The position numbers and the translations under genes were made by a program. Below, piece after piece: positions 17,638-25,940 of a stretch of DNA of 64,000 bases. Location: assembly GCF_026427715.1 (NCBI RefSeq), contig NZ_CP107559.1:248001-312000 (forward strand), given 5' to 3'. The notes beneath the pieces are model-generated. The model was not told where the DNA came from. It made no database searches and saw only the letters and a program-made list of their open reading frames with translations. Source of the stretch: Methylocystis sp. MJC1 (GTDB lineage: Bacteria; Pseudomonadota; Alphaproteobacteria; Rhizobiales; Beijerinckiaceae). Each line of letters begins with the position of its first letter. Within the stretch, counting starts at the first letter, position 1.

Positions 17638-19048
17638 ATGGCGTAACGGGCCGCCGGAGGCTGAGGCTTCGCGGAGGAGTGGTCATCCCCCAGAATGGTG
17701 GTGTGAGACGGAGTCCGGCTTTCGTCGGCTCCAAGCATCATTGGAGGATGACCATGGACCATTATGCGGGGATCGACGTGTCTTTGGAAGCATCGAGCGT
17801 TTGCGTCGTCGATGGCGCCGGGCGAATCGTGCGGGAGGCGAAGATCTCCAGCGAGCCGGCGGCGCTCATCGGCTGGTTGGCGTCGCTCGGGCTGGATTTG
17901 GCGCGCATCGGCCTCGAGGCAGGGCCATTGTCGCAATGGCTTTACGCGGCGATGCACGAGGCGGGCCTGGCGGTGGAGTTGCTGGAGACGCGGCATGTGC
18001 GCACGGCTCTGCAGACGATGCCAGTCAAGACCGACCGCAATGACGCGCGCGGCATCGCGCAATTAATGCGGCTTGGTTGGTTTCGTCCGGTCCACTGCAA
18101 ATCCTCGGCAGCGCAGGAGACGCGAGCGCTGCTGACGGCGCGCAAACTGGTTCAATCGAAACTCTATGACATTGAGATGAGCCTGCGCGGGATCTTGCGC
18201 GGCTTCGGGCTAAAGGTCGGGCCGACGACGCCGAAGCGTTTCGCACGGCGCATCCAGGAGCTCGTCGGCGGGTATAGGACGCTCGAGATCGTCGCAAAGG
18301 CGCTGCTTTCAGCGCATGCGGTCTTGCTGCGCGAGTTCGACATGTTCGAGAAGCTTGTGCGGGCGATGGCGCGCAAGGACAAGCGCGCGAGACTGATGAT
18401 GTCGGCGCCGGGGGTCGGCGCGATCGTGGCGCTGACTTACGTTTCGGCGATCGATGATCCGTTGCGATTTTCCTCGTCGAAGCGGGTCGGGCCGCATTTC
18501 GGCCTGACGCCGAGGAAATATCAGTCTGGCGAAACGGACGTTAGCGGGCGGATTACCAAGATCGGCGACGCTGGCGTGCGCACGGCGCTTTACGAAGCCG
18601 CCAACGTCATACTAACGCGGCCGGTGAAGGGCTCCGGCCTCAAAAGCTGGGCGATGAAGCTCGCCCGGCGCGCCGGCATGAAGAAGGCGAAGGTGGCGCT
18701 GGCGCGCAAGCTCGCCGTGGTCTTGCATCGGATGTGGATCGACGGGACGCCGTTCGACGCCCGCAAGGCGACCTCGACTGTCGTGGCGGCGTAGGAGAGG
18801 AAAAGCAGGGTTTCGGGCGGGGCCAAACACCAGCCTTTCCCGAAGCGTTCGTCCCTCGCCGGGACGATGGATGGGTCAGACCGCAACACGCTCCGTGGGC
18901 TCAAGACCACGCGCAACTAGATTGGCCGGCCTCATCCTCATCTTATCCCATCAAGTGGCGGCCATCATTCTTGGCGCCGACCACGGACAGAAGAGTGAAC
19001 CGGCGAAGGAAGAGCGTTGGGGATTGACAACGAAGCGCCCGTTACAGA
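17638..19048 (+). mobile_element. IS110-family element, type a, copy 1
   Basis: Ends deduced by comparison with an identical copy at 33466. Left end begins ATGGCGTAACGGGC, right end is GCCCGTTACAGA, giving subterminal inverted repeats GTAACGGGC/GCCCGTTAC. It sits precisely between a CTAG target site (17634-17637) and the terminus of an IS5-family element (AGGGTGTTATG at 19051), with AG duplicated at both junctions. The non-coding 3' part (18795-19048, about 250 bp) is the longer one and a candidate for the bridge RNA known from IS110 elements. Confidence 0.82.
17754..18794 (+). CDS. IS110-family transposase (copy 1)
   Basis: Start at ATG 17754, six bases after GGAGG. 346 aa. The N-terminal RuvC-like DEDD domain begins with YAGIDVSLEASSVCVVD; the further acidic residues are in GLEAGPLSQWLY and KTDRNDARGIAQLMRLG. 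The C-terminal Tnp_20 domain has MSAPGVGAIVALTYVSAID and FGLTPRKYQSGETDVSGRI, with the serine nucleophile expected there. IS110 enzymes insert at specific sites guided by a bridge RNA. The protein is identical to that at 33582. Confidence 0.94.
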   Translation: MDHYAGIDVSLEASSVCVVDGAGRIVREAKISSEPAALIGWLASLGLDLARIGLEAGPLSQWLYAAMHEAGLAVELLETRHVRTALQTMPVKTDRNDARGIAQLMRLGWFRPVHCKSSAAQETRALLTARKLVQSKLYDIEMSLRGILRGFGLKVGPTTPKRFARRIQELVGGYRTLEIVAKALLSAHAVLLREFDMFEKLVRAMARKDKRARLMMSAPGVGAIVALTYVSAIDDPLRFSSSKRVGPHFGLTPRKYQSGETDVSGRITKIGDAGVRTALYEAANVILTRPVKGSGLKSWAMKLARRAGMKKAKVALARKLAVVLHRMWIDGTPFDARKATSTVVAA

Positions 19049-19050
19049 AG

Positions 19051-19913
19051 AGGGTGTTATGCACTCTGTATTATGAAGTCGGCTGCGCGTTTGAGCATGA
19101 GGCAGGCGAAAGCGACGACGTGGAGGCCAGCGAGTGTGTCGGCGTAGCGTTCGTAGTCTTTGACCAGCCGCCTGCATCGGGTCGCCCAAGCGAAGGATCG
19201 TTCGACAACCCAGCGTTTGGGCAACAGCACGAAGCCTTTTTTCGCTTCGGAGAGTTTGACCACGCAGAGTTCGACGCCCTGCGCTTTGGCCGCCTCGGCG
19301 GCTTTCTCGCCGGTATAACCTTGATCGACATAAATAAGCTCGACGCTCTCGCCGGTGGCGTGCTGCACAGCGGCGGCGAGCTTGCCGACCTCGGCGCGGG
19401 CGTCGACATTCGCCGGCGTAACGTGCAGCGCCAGCAAGTGCCCCAGCGTGTCGACCGCCATGTGCAGCTTGGAGCCGCGCTTGCGCTTGGCGCCGTCATA
19501 GCCGGCCCGTGGACCGCTTTCCGGCGTCGAACGCAGCGTGCGGCTGTCGATGATCGCCGCGGTTGGCTCCTCGGCGCGACCGGAGGCGATGCGCAACAAG
19601 GCGCGCAGGTCCTGCGCAAGCTCTTCAAACACGCCCGCCGCCAGCCAGCGCTGCGATTGCTGATACACTGCGGACCAGGGCGGCAGATCGTTGGGCATGG
19701 CGCGCCATGCTATGCCGTAACGGAGAACGTAGCGCAGGCCGTTGAAAAGCTCACGAAGCAAATGCTGACGTTGCGGAGCGCCCTCGTCCATCAGCGTCAG
19801 ATACGGCGCAACCAGCGACCATTCCTCGTCGCTGACATCAGACGGATACGGTTTGCGAATCGGAGACATCCGATTCCATTAAGACAATCAATCACCAAAG
19901 TACATAACACCCT
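19051..19913 (-). mobile_element. IS5-family element carrying IS110 at its border (copy 1)
   Basis: Terminal repeats AGGGTGTTATG (19051) and CATAACACCCT (ends 19913). CTAG follows at 19914-19917, and the matching CTAG is displaced to 17634 by the IS110. The IS5 plus IS110 unit is thus framed by CTAG, as expected if IS5 inserted at CTAG first and IS110 entered its edge later. Confidence 0.82.
19057..19869 (-). CDS. IS5-family transposase
   Basis: A 270-aa DDE transposase, apparently complete. The N-terminal domain has DVSDEEWSLVAPYLTLMDEG and GLRYVLRYGIAWRAMPNDLP. The catalytic residues are in AAIIDSRTLRSTPESG (Asp), LIYVDQGYTGEKA (Asp) and KRWVVERSFAWATRCRRL (Glu). A near-copy at 34885 is broken. 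It runs opposite to the neighbouring IS110. Confidence 0.92.
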   Translation of the reverse strand: MSPIRKPYPSDVSDEEWSLVAPYLTLMDEGAPQRQHLLRELFNGLRYVLRYGIAWRAMPNDLPPWSAVYQQSQRWLAAGVFEELAQDLRALLRIASGRAEEPTAAIIDSRTLRSTPESGPRAGYDGAKRKRGSKLHMAVDTLGHLLALHVTPANVDARAEVGKLAAAVQHATGESVELIYVDQGYTGEKAAEAAKAQGVELCVVKLSEAKKGFVLLPKRWVVERSFAWATRCRRLVKDYERYADTLAGLHVVAFACLMLKRAADFIIQSA

Positions 19914-19917
19914 CTAG

Positions 19918-20367
19918 AGACCGTAAAGTCGTTCCTGGACATTCAGGTCAGAGGCCCTTCTGAACGCTAAGGCACAGCGTAGCGGCCGTAGGTAGATTCC
20001 GAGGCTGAATCGTCTCCTCGTGTCGTCTATGGTGAACCCAATCCCTCCTATGTCCGAACCGATGGCGAAGGCCGTCATCCTTGCACTGGAGGATGTCGAT
20101 TCCTCACTGCCAGGCTAACCCTATGAGAAGTCTTCTAACATCATGATCATTACTGACGTTAGGGCGTAACCATTGCCGCTCTCAGACCATCAGAGGGATG
20201 CGCTGTCAGCCATATCAATTGGCCTCCGCTGTTTCGCATTTTCAACGAACGACAGGAGCGCAAGCGAGAAAATCGGAATTGAACCTGCTTCGAGGCGCCA
20301 TCGCAAGCGCCGCATGACAACTGCTGTTGAGTTTATGATATGATCACGCGTGCGTTTGAGGTTCTCT
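19918..20367. other. Intergenic region upstream of ABC exporter
   Basis: About 450 bp with no frame or RNA I can support. It presumably includes the promoter of the ABC gene. Confidence 0.4.
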
Positions 20368-22161
20368 ATGGCTGAAGCTCTTCGTTCAACCGCTGACGCA
20401 TGGCTCCTACGTCACTTCGTATATCTCTCGTCCGGCTTCTGGACGGGACCAACACGCAGCAAGGCTGCCCTGCTTGTGCTTGGCCTCTTTGGATGCCTGG
20501 TCTTGAACCTCCTCCCTGCTATCGCCGTGAACCGATGGAACAAGTTTTTCTTTGACGCGCTGCAGAGCAAGGACCAGCGCCTGCTCCTTCTCGGCATAAG
20601 CCTTTTCCTGGCGCTAGCCTTGACCTCGTCAATGACGAGCGTTGCGCTGCTGCAAATGCGCATGCGCTTCCAGTTGCGCTGGCGAGAATGGCTGACGCGA
20701 ACGCTTGTGAGGCGCTGGATGGAGCGCCGTCGCTTTTATCAGCTCAGCGTCCTTCGGCTTGTCGATAATCCGGAAGCGCGCATCGCCGAGGACGGGCGGA
20801 TTGCCATTGAGCTCTTCGTCGATTTTGCGACCGGCGTCACGAATGCTCTGCTCATGGCGGCCTCCTTCGTCAGCGTTTTGTGGTTCATCGGCGGCTCTTT
20901 AACCCTCTGGGGCGTAACGGTCCCCGGTTATCTTGTGATTGCCGTCGTGTTCTATTCCGCATGCACGTCCTACGGCATGTTGCTTTTGGGGGGACCGCTC
21001 GTCTCGCGCGTCGAGGCGAAGGCTGTTGCTGAGGCAGATTTTCGCTTTGAGCTCTCGCACACGCGCGAGAACGCCGAAACGATCGCGCTTATAGGCGGCG
21101 ACGATGCGGAGCGGGAGCGCCTCTGCACGCGATTTGATCAAGTCGCACTGCGCTGGGTAGCGGTGATTGGACGGCAGGCGCGCATGTTATTCTTGTCGAG
21201 TGGCAATAATGTTCTCGCGCCCGTCATCCCGCTCATGCTGGGGGCGCCCAAATATCTCGCCGGCGACATCTCGCTCGGCGACCTCATGCAAGCGGCGGCG
21301 GCCTTTATACAGGTTCAACTAGCGCTCAATTGGCTGGCCGACAACTCGATGCGCCTCGCCGACTGGTTCGCCTCGGCGCGACGCGTCGCGGCCCTCGACC
21401 TCTTCTTCGACAACCTCGACAAGCTCGCTATCGGAGCCGAGGCCAAGATGATCGATCTCGCTTTCAGCGACGATGGCGCATTGCATCTCTGCGGACTATC
21501 CATCGCCCAGCATGATGGCACGCAGATGCTCGCTGACACCGATGCCGTGATCAGACGCGGCGAGAAAATACTCGTGAAGGGAGAATCCGGCGCCGGCAAG
21601 AGCACGCTGATTCGCGCAATTGCCGGATTGTGGCCTTGGGGCAGCGGTAGCATTCTTCGTCCGAGGGACGCGCGCGTCGCATTCATGCCGCAGCAGCCAT
21701 ACATGCCGCGGGGCACTCTGCGGGATGCGCTCAACTATCCCCATGACGCCAACCCGCCGAACCCCGCGCGCATAGAAAAAATCCTCGTCACCTGCGGGCT
21801 CGCTCATCTCGTGTCGCGATTGGACGAGGAACAGAACTGGTCCGATGTGCTTTCGGGCGGCGAACAGCAACAGCTTGGTTTCGCGCGTGTGCTGTTGAGG
21901 CCACCCGACATCATCATCATGGACGAACCCGCCTCGGCCCTCGACGATCTCAGTCAGACTCGGCTGATGGAACTGCTTAGCGAAGAAGCGCCCAACTCGA
22001 CCATCATCCACGCCGCAAGACGAAACGTCGACAAACGCTTCTACGACCGCGAGATTCAGCTTAAAGCGAAACCCGCCTCGAATGGCCAAGGAGTTGCAGA
22101 TTTTCGTCGGGCGTTGTCATCCGACGTATTACCGAGTCTGCGCGAAGCGCCGACCAGCTAG
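20368..22161 (+). CDS. ABC exporter of the BacA/SbmA-YddA class
   Basis: ATG at 20368 has GAGG six bases upstream; a GTG at 20350 is an alternative. About 597 aa. The N-terminal half is an ABC_membrane_2 domain with hydrophobic helices (AALLVLGLFGCLVLNLLP, LLLLGISLFLALALT) and FFDALQSKDQ. Also present is ENAETIALIGGDDAERERL. The C-terminal half is the ATPase: Walker A GESGAGKST, signature LSGGEQQQLGFARVLL, Walker B DIIIMDEPASALDD and a terminal IHAARR. BacA/SbmA relatives export or import peptides and affect very-long-chain fatty acid modification; the substrate here is unknown. A decayed paralogue lies at 52165. Confidence 0.92.
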   Translation: MAEALRSTADAWLLRHFVYLSSGFWTGPTRSKAALLVLGLFGCLVLNLLPAIAVNRWNKFFFDALQSKDQRLLLLGISLFLALALTSSMTSVALLQMRMRFQLRWREWLTRTLVRRWMERRRFYQLSVLRLVDNPEARIAEDGRIAIELFVDFATGVTNALLMAASFVSVLWFIGGSLTLWGVTVPGYLVIAVVFYSACTSYGMLLLGGPLVSRVEAKAVAEADFRFELSHTRENAETIALIGGDDAERERLCTRFDQVALRWVAVIGRQARMLFLSSGNNVLAPVIPLMLGAPKYLAGDISLGDLMQAAAAFIQVQLALNWLADNSMRLADWFASARRVAALDLFFDNLDKLAIGAEAKMIDLAFSDDGALHLCGLSIAQHDGTQMLADTDAVIRRGEKILVKGESGAGKSTLIRAIAGLWPWGSGSILRPRDARVAFMPQQPYMPRGTLRDALNYPHDANPPNPARIEKILVTCGLAHLVSRLDEEQNWSDVLSGGEQQQLGFARVLLRPPDIIIMDEPASALDDLSQTRLMELLSEEAPNSTIIHAARRNVDKRFYDREIQLKAKPASNGQGVADFRRALSSDVLPSLREAPTS

Positions 22162-22165
22162 GAAG

Positions 22166-22213
22166 ATGGAAGCCTTCCTGCTTACCGCGAACCACAACAT
22201 AGCCGGAGTGTAT
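22166..22213 (+). pseudogene. Remnant of the start of a trypsin-like protease gene
   Basis: Directly after the ABC gene an ATG opens MEAFLLTANHN, closely like the first codons of the protease that follows the other ABC copy at 53078 (MIESLLLTTARV). The resemblance fades within about 15 codons. It shows that the ABC and protease genes were once a linked pair here as well. Confidence 0.5.
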
Positions 22214-22387
22214 CGGCGACGGCTGATGATAGGGTGAGACAAGCGAGGCCAATGGCTGAGCCAAAGGCAGTCATTAAGACTTGGCCGCTGAGGTAGGGAT
22301 CGCTCCGGAAAAAATTGCTGCGCCCTTCAAAGCCGGCCTGCTCGGTCCGCTCTGAAAGGCGCTTTCGTAATTGAATCGAAGGGCAAA

Positions 22388-22579
22388 TCACGCCTTGTCA
22401 ACGATTTTCTTAACGGCTTCCTTGGCGTTACCGACGGCCCCTTGAGCCTCGCCCTTGAGCTTCTGCGCGGCGCCCTCTATCTCGAGGCTCGGATTGCCGA
22501 CGGCCTTGCCGACAGCCCCTTTGACGGCGCCAGCCGCTTCATTCGCCGCGCCCTTGATCTTGTCTGTTGTACCGCTCAT
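22388..22579 (-). CDS. CsbD-family stress protein (copy A)
   Basis: 63 aa, lysine/alanine-rich helical repeat: MSGTTDKIKGAANEAAGAVK, GNPSLEIEGAAQKLKGEAQG. AGGAG lies seven bases before the ATG. CsbD-like proteins are small, induced by general stress, and of unknown biochemical function. Close relatives are at 31134, 31863 (broken) and 47470. Confidence 0.92.
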   Translation of the reverse strand: MSGTTDKIKGAANEAAGAVKGAVGKAVGNPSLEIEGAAQKLKGEAQGAVGNAKEAVKKIVDKA

Positions 22580-22792
22580 AGGTCGTCTCCTAATGGATAA
22601 GATGACAATGCATTGATCGGCATTGCCCCGGTCGATTTCTTGTTCGACGACGAAATTGTATCTGGGAAGGAGAGGTATCGGATAGCTTCGGAAAACACCT
22701 ACGAAGAAATCAGGCGCAATCTAAAATAGCGAACTTTCACAGCCAACTTTCGATAAAGTGTCCGCTATACAAGGTCGCACAAGTGACGGACC

Positions 22793-23866
22793 ATGCGAAT
22801 GCGCGCCATTGAAGACACAGCGTTTCTCGCCTTGACGTTGGCGGTATCCGCCGCCTTCGCCTGGATACTTTGGCCCTTCTACGGAGCGATACTCTGGGGA
22901 ACCGTGATCGCAATCGTGTTTGCGCCAATGTATCGACGCCTTTCGAATACATTGCAGCAAAGACGAAATCTTGCCGCCGTCGCGACGGTAATGATCATTG
23001 TCTTGGTGGTGATCCTTCCATTGAGTCTGCTCGCAGCGTCAATGACGCAAGAGGCATCCGGTGTATACGATCGACTCCAATCAGGCGATCTAGACCTTGT
23101 AAGCGTCTTTCGGCAACTCTTCGACGCCTTGCCTTCATGGGCGGCCGATCTCCTGCGGCGCTTCGGTCTGACCAGCCTAGGAGAAGCGCAAGAAAGGGTG
23201 TCCGCCGCCCTTATCAAGGGAAGCCAGTTTTTTGCGGCGGAGGCGCTCGTCATTGGACAAAGCGCGTTGAGCTTCATCGTGAATCTTTGCGTGATGCTCT
23301 ACCTCTTGTTCTTCCTGCTACGCGACGAAGAGGTGTTGGCTCGCCAAATCAGGGACGCGATTCCGCTTCGCCTTGAGGAGAAAGACGCTCTCTTCCGCAA
23401 ATTCGCGGTCGTCATTCGGGCCACGGTCAAGGGGGATCTACTTGTGGCGCTCCTGCAAGGAGCGCTCGGCGGCCTCATTTTCTGGATTCTCGGAGTCAGC
23501 GCCCCGCTGTTATGGGCCGCATCGATGGCTCTTCTATCTCTGGTCCCGGCAGTAGGCGCTGCCTTGGTTTGGGGTCCGGTCGCCATCTATTTCCTGACGA
23601 CGGGCGCAATTTGGCAGGGTATCGTTCTGATTGCTTATGGCGCATTCGTAATGGGTCTTGCGGATAATGTTCTTCGTCCGATTCTGGTGGGCAAAGACAC
23701 CAAGATGCCTAACTATGTTGTGTTGATTTCCACACTGGGCGGCATCGAAATGTTTGGACTCAACGGCTTTGTCATCGGGCCAGTGATCGCAGCGATGTTC
23801 ATCGCGGCTTGGGATATTTATTTCGCAACGCGGCAGGGAGCGCACACAGCGTCTGCCAACCGATGA
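22793..23866 (+). CDS. AI-2E family permease
   Basis: 357 aa with about eight hydrophobic segments in the family pattern: two near the N-terminus (FLALTLAVSAAFAWILWPFY, GTVIAIVFAPMYRRL), one near 65, then a periplasmic-type loop, and a C-terminal cluster (GGLIFWILGVSAPLLWAAS, SLVPAVGAALVWGPVAIYFL, DNVLRPILVGKDTKMP, GLNGFVIGPVIAAMFIAAW). The conserved LVPAVGAALVWGP and DNVLRPILVG motifs define the AI-2E transporter-like family. Members export autoinducer-2 or act as sodium/proton antiporters. The gene stands alone. Confidence 0.92.
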   Translation: MRMRAIEDTAFLALTLAVSAAFAWILWPFYGAILWGTVIAIVFAPMYRRLSNTLQQRRNLAAVATVMIIVLVVILPLSLLAASMTQEASGVYDRLQSGDLDLVSVFRQLFDALPSWAADLLRRFGLTSLGEAQERVSAALIKGSQFFAAEALVIGQSALSFIVNLCVMLYLLFFLLRDEEVLARQIRDAIPLRLEEKDALFRKFAVVIRATVKGDLLVALLQGALGGLIFWILGVSAPLLWAASMALLSLVPAVGAALVWGPVAIYFLTTGAIWQGIVLIAYGAFVMGLADNVLRPILVGKDTKMPNYVVLISTLGGIEMFGLNGFVIGPVIAAMFIAAWDIYFATRQGAHTASANR

Positions 23867-24031
23867 TTTCCGGCGTCCACAATATGGTTAACGATTGTCG
23901 TTAGGCGGTTGAAGGTGCGCTAAGCCTACTGTCATAATCTCTCTCCGCAGATTTGGAAGAATCGCGATTTACAGACGAAAACATTGCGTGGCTTTGACGC
24001 GATAACCTTTCAAGCGAGCCGACGCTCCTAG

Positions 24032-25503
24032 CATTACAGTTGCGATTTTAGGTGGGCGCGCCTTGCCTGGGCTTGATGGGCTCTTCGCCAAAGCGACCAA
24101 GCGATGACACACTCTGGTCGGATGCGCTTTCGACCCAGCCGCGTTGCGATGCGGCGGATTTCCTGCATGGACCAGCGGATAAGCGACGGGCTCGTCAGCT
24201 CTGAGGCGGACTGGACGACGTCGTCGGCTTGCGCCGCATTGTTTTTGGGGGCGACGCGACCGTATTTGCGTGAACGCGGATCGCCGCCATCATGGCGAAG
24301 GCGAGCATGACAAGCGATATGTGACGACGCCAACCATGCCAGGAGCGCGTCTCGTTGTGATCGAGGCCGAGTTCGTTCTTCGTCGTTTCGAAACTGTCTT
24401 CGATCGCCCAACGACGCCCTTCGATTTTCGCCAGTCTTTCGATCGATGTTCCGGCCGGCGCCCATGTCGTGAAGAAGGCGAGATCGCCGTCGGCGATTTT
24501 GCGCCGGATCAGAAGGCCGCGCGTCCATGCCTGCCCGGCGAGAGCCTTGTTGTATTCGCCAGCGTCGAGATCGGCGAGTTCGAGATAGGCCCAGTCGTGA
24601 AAGCGCTCGCCTTTCGTTCCCGCGCCCGCCGAAAGACGCCGCCACTCGGAGGCTGGCAAGCCCTCAGCGATCTCCTTCGCCGTTCCGGCGACGGTCCGAG
24701 GTTTGCCCCAAGAGCGAAACGGGTCATTGGACTTCACGCCGAGCACATAGCCCTTGCCGGCGCGCCGCAACGCCATTTCGATGTCGCCGACGCCATAGAC
24801 AGTGTCGGCGGCGACGAAGGAGAAGGGAACTTTCGCCGCGATCGCGCGCTCGATCATGACGCGCGCCAACGCTGGCTTGGTCGCAAAGCCGCCAGACGCG
24901 CTGTCGATGATCTCCTGTGGAACATGCGCCTTGGCCATCCGCGCCGGATCGTCCGTCCAGCTTTTGGGTAGATACAATTCGCGGTCGATGAAGGCATGGC
25001 CGCGCGGCGCGACATAGCAGGCGAAGACGCCGATCTGGCAGTTCGTGATCTTGCCCGCCGAGCCGGTGTATTGCCGCGCGACGCCACAGGACGCCTTGCC
25101 CTGCTTCAGGAAGCCCGTCTCGTCGACGACGAGAACCGCGTCGTCATCGGCCAGGGTTTCGAGCGCGTAATCGCGTACGATGTCGCGCAACGCATCTGCG
25201 TCCCAACGCCCGCGGCCAAGGATCGCTTGTTGTCGCCACGGCCCTGGATCACCGGCCGCCTCGGGGCGCATCCAACCTGTCTTGCGGCGCTCCTCGCCGA
25301 GCAAGCCCTCGAGAAAATTCTCCGCCGAGTGGGCCACGCGCACCTGCGCGAAAAGCGGCCGCATCCGACGCTTCACATCCCGCAACGAAGACGCCCACAG
25401 CTCCAGAGTCGTCTCGATCGAAGCTCCCGACATCCCCAATACCCCCATGACGAATCATGGTGATCCAAGGAGTCAGAAAGCAGCCCTAAACGCAACTGTA
25501 ATG
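24032..25503 (-). mobile_element. IS701-family element with perfect ends
   Basis: Terminal inverted repeats CATTACAGTTGCG (24032-24044) and CGCAACTGTAATG (25491-25503) match exactly. Both are flanked by CTAG (24028-24031 and 25504-25507), the YTAR-type four-base target duplication of IS701. Length 1472 bp. Confidence 0.9.
24034..25448 (-). pseudogene. IS701-family transposase, C-terminal frameshift
   Basis: The main frame (24195-25448, 417 aa) has the DDE_5 core: VLVVDETGFLKQGKASCGVA (Asp), FSFVAADTVYGVGDIEMAL (Asp) and RRWAIEDSFETTKNELGLD (Glu). After VHANTVASPPKTMRRKP it runs into a foreign tail and stops at 24195. The normal IS701 end, SLIRWSMQEIRRIATRLG and VIAWSLWRRAHQAQARRAH, is found in the next frame and stops at 24034. 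The shift lies just beyond a CCCCCAAAAAC run. The catalytic core is complete, so partial activity is possible. Confidence 0.85.
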
Positions 25504-25576
25504 CTAGGGCTCGGACCCATAAAGTGATTGGCTTGAACGTGGGGTCGTGATTCACAGCTTCCGAAAGAAAGCGCCC

Positions 25577-25935
25577 ATGTTTCCCGATCGCTTTTGGCTG
25601 ACGGACGCCCAGTTCGCGAAGATCGCGCCGCATCTTCCCAACGATACGCGGGGCAAGGCGCGGGTCGACGACAGGCGCGTCATCAGCGGTATCGTACATG
25701 TGCTGAAATCCGGCGGGCGCTGGATCGACGCGCCGCCGGAATACGGGCCGAGGAAGACGCTCTATAATCGCTATGTCCGCTGGGCGACGAAGGGTGTCTG
25801 GGTCGATCTCTTCCACGCGCTTGCGCAAGCCGGCGGGCCGCCGGCGCAGATCCTCATCGACTCTTCAGCGGTCAAGGCGCACCGCTCGGCCAGCGGCGGG
25901 AAAGGGGGGAGCGCGCCCAGGCGATCGGTCGATCC
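25577..25935 (+). pseudogene. IS5-family (IS427-type) transposase, 5' half
   Basis: Starts MFPDRFWLTDAQFAKIAPHL and continues with RVISGIVHVLKSGGRWIDAP and ILIDSSAVKAHRSASGGKGG, the first-ORF part of an IS427-like transposase. Near 25905 an AAAGGGGGG run is the site where two-ORF elements of this group shift frame to join ORF2. At 25935 the gene is interrupted by the IS66 insertion and resumes at 29907. Confidence 0.85.
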
Positions 25936-25940
25936 GTAAG

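Noticed and set aside
18871..19917. 348-codon plus-strand frame over the IS5 transposase
   Set aside because: It lies antisense to the transposase at 19057 and has no family features.
22182..22391. 69-codon minus-strand frame with a hydrophobic segment next to csbD
   Set aside because: It overlaps the protease remnant, has no ribosome-binding site I can support and no family resemblance.
25895..25935. Frameshift in the IS5 half as evidence of decay
   Set aside because: The AAAGGGGGG run is at the place where two-ORF IS427-type elements normally shift frame, so it need not be a mutation.
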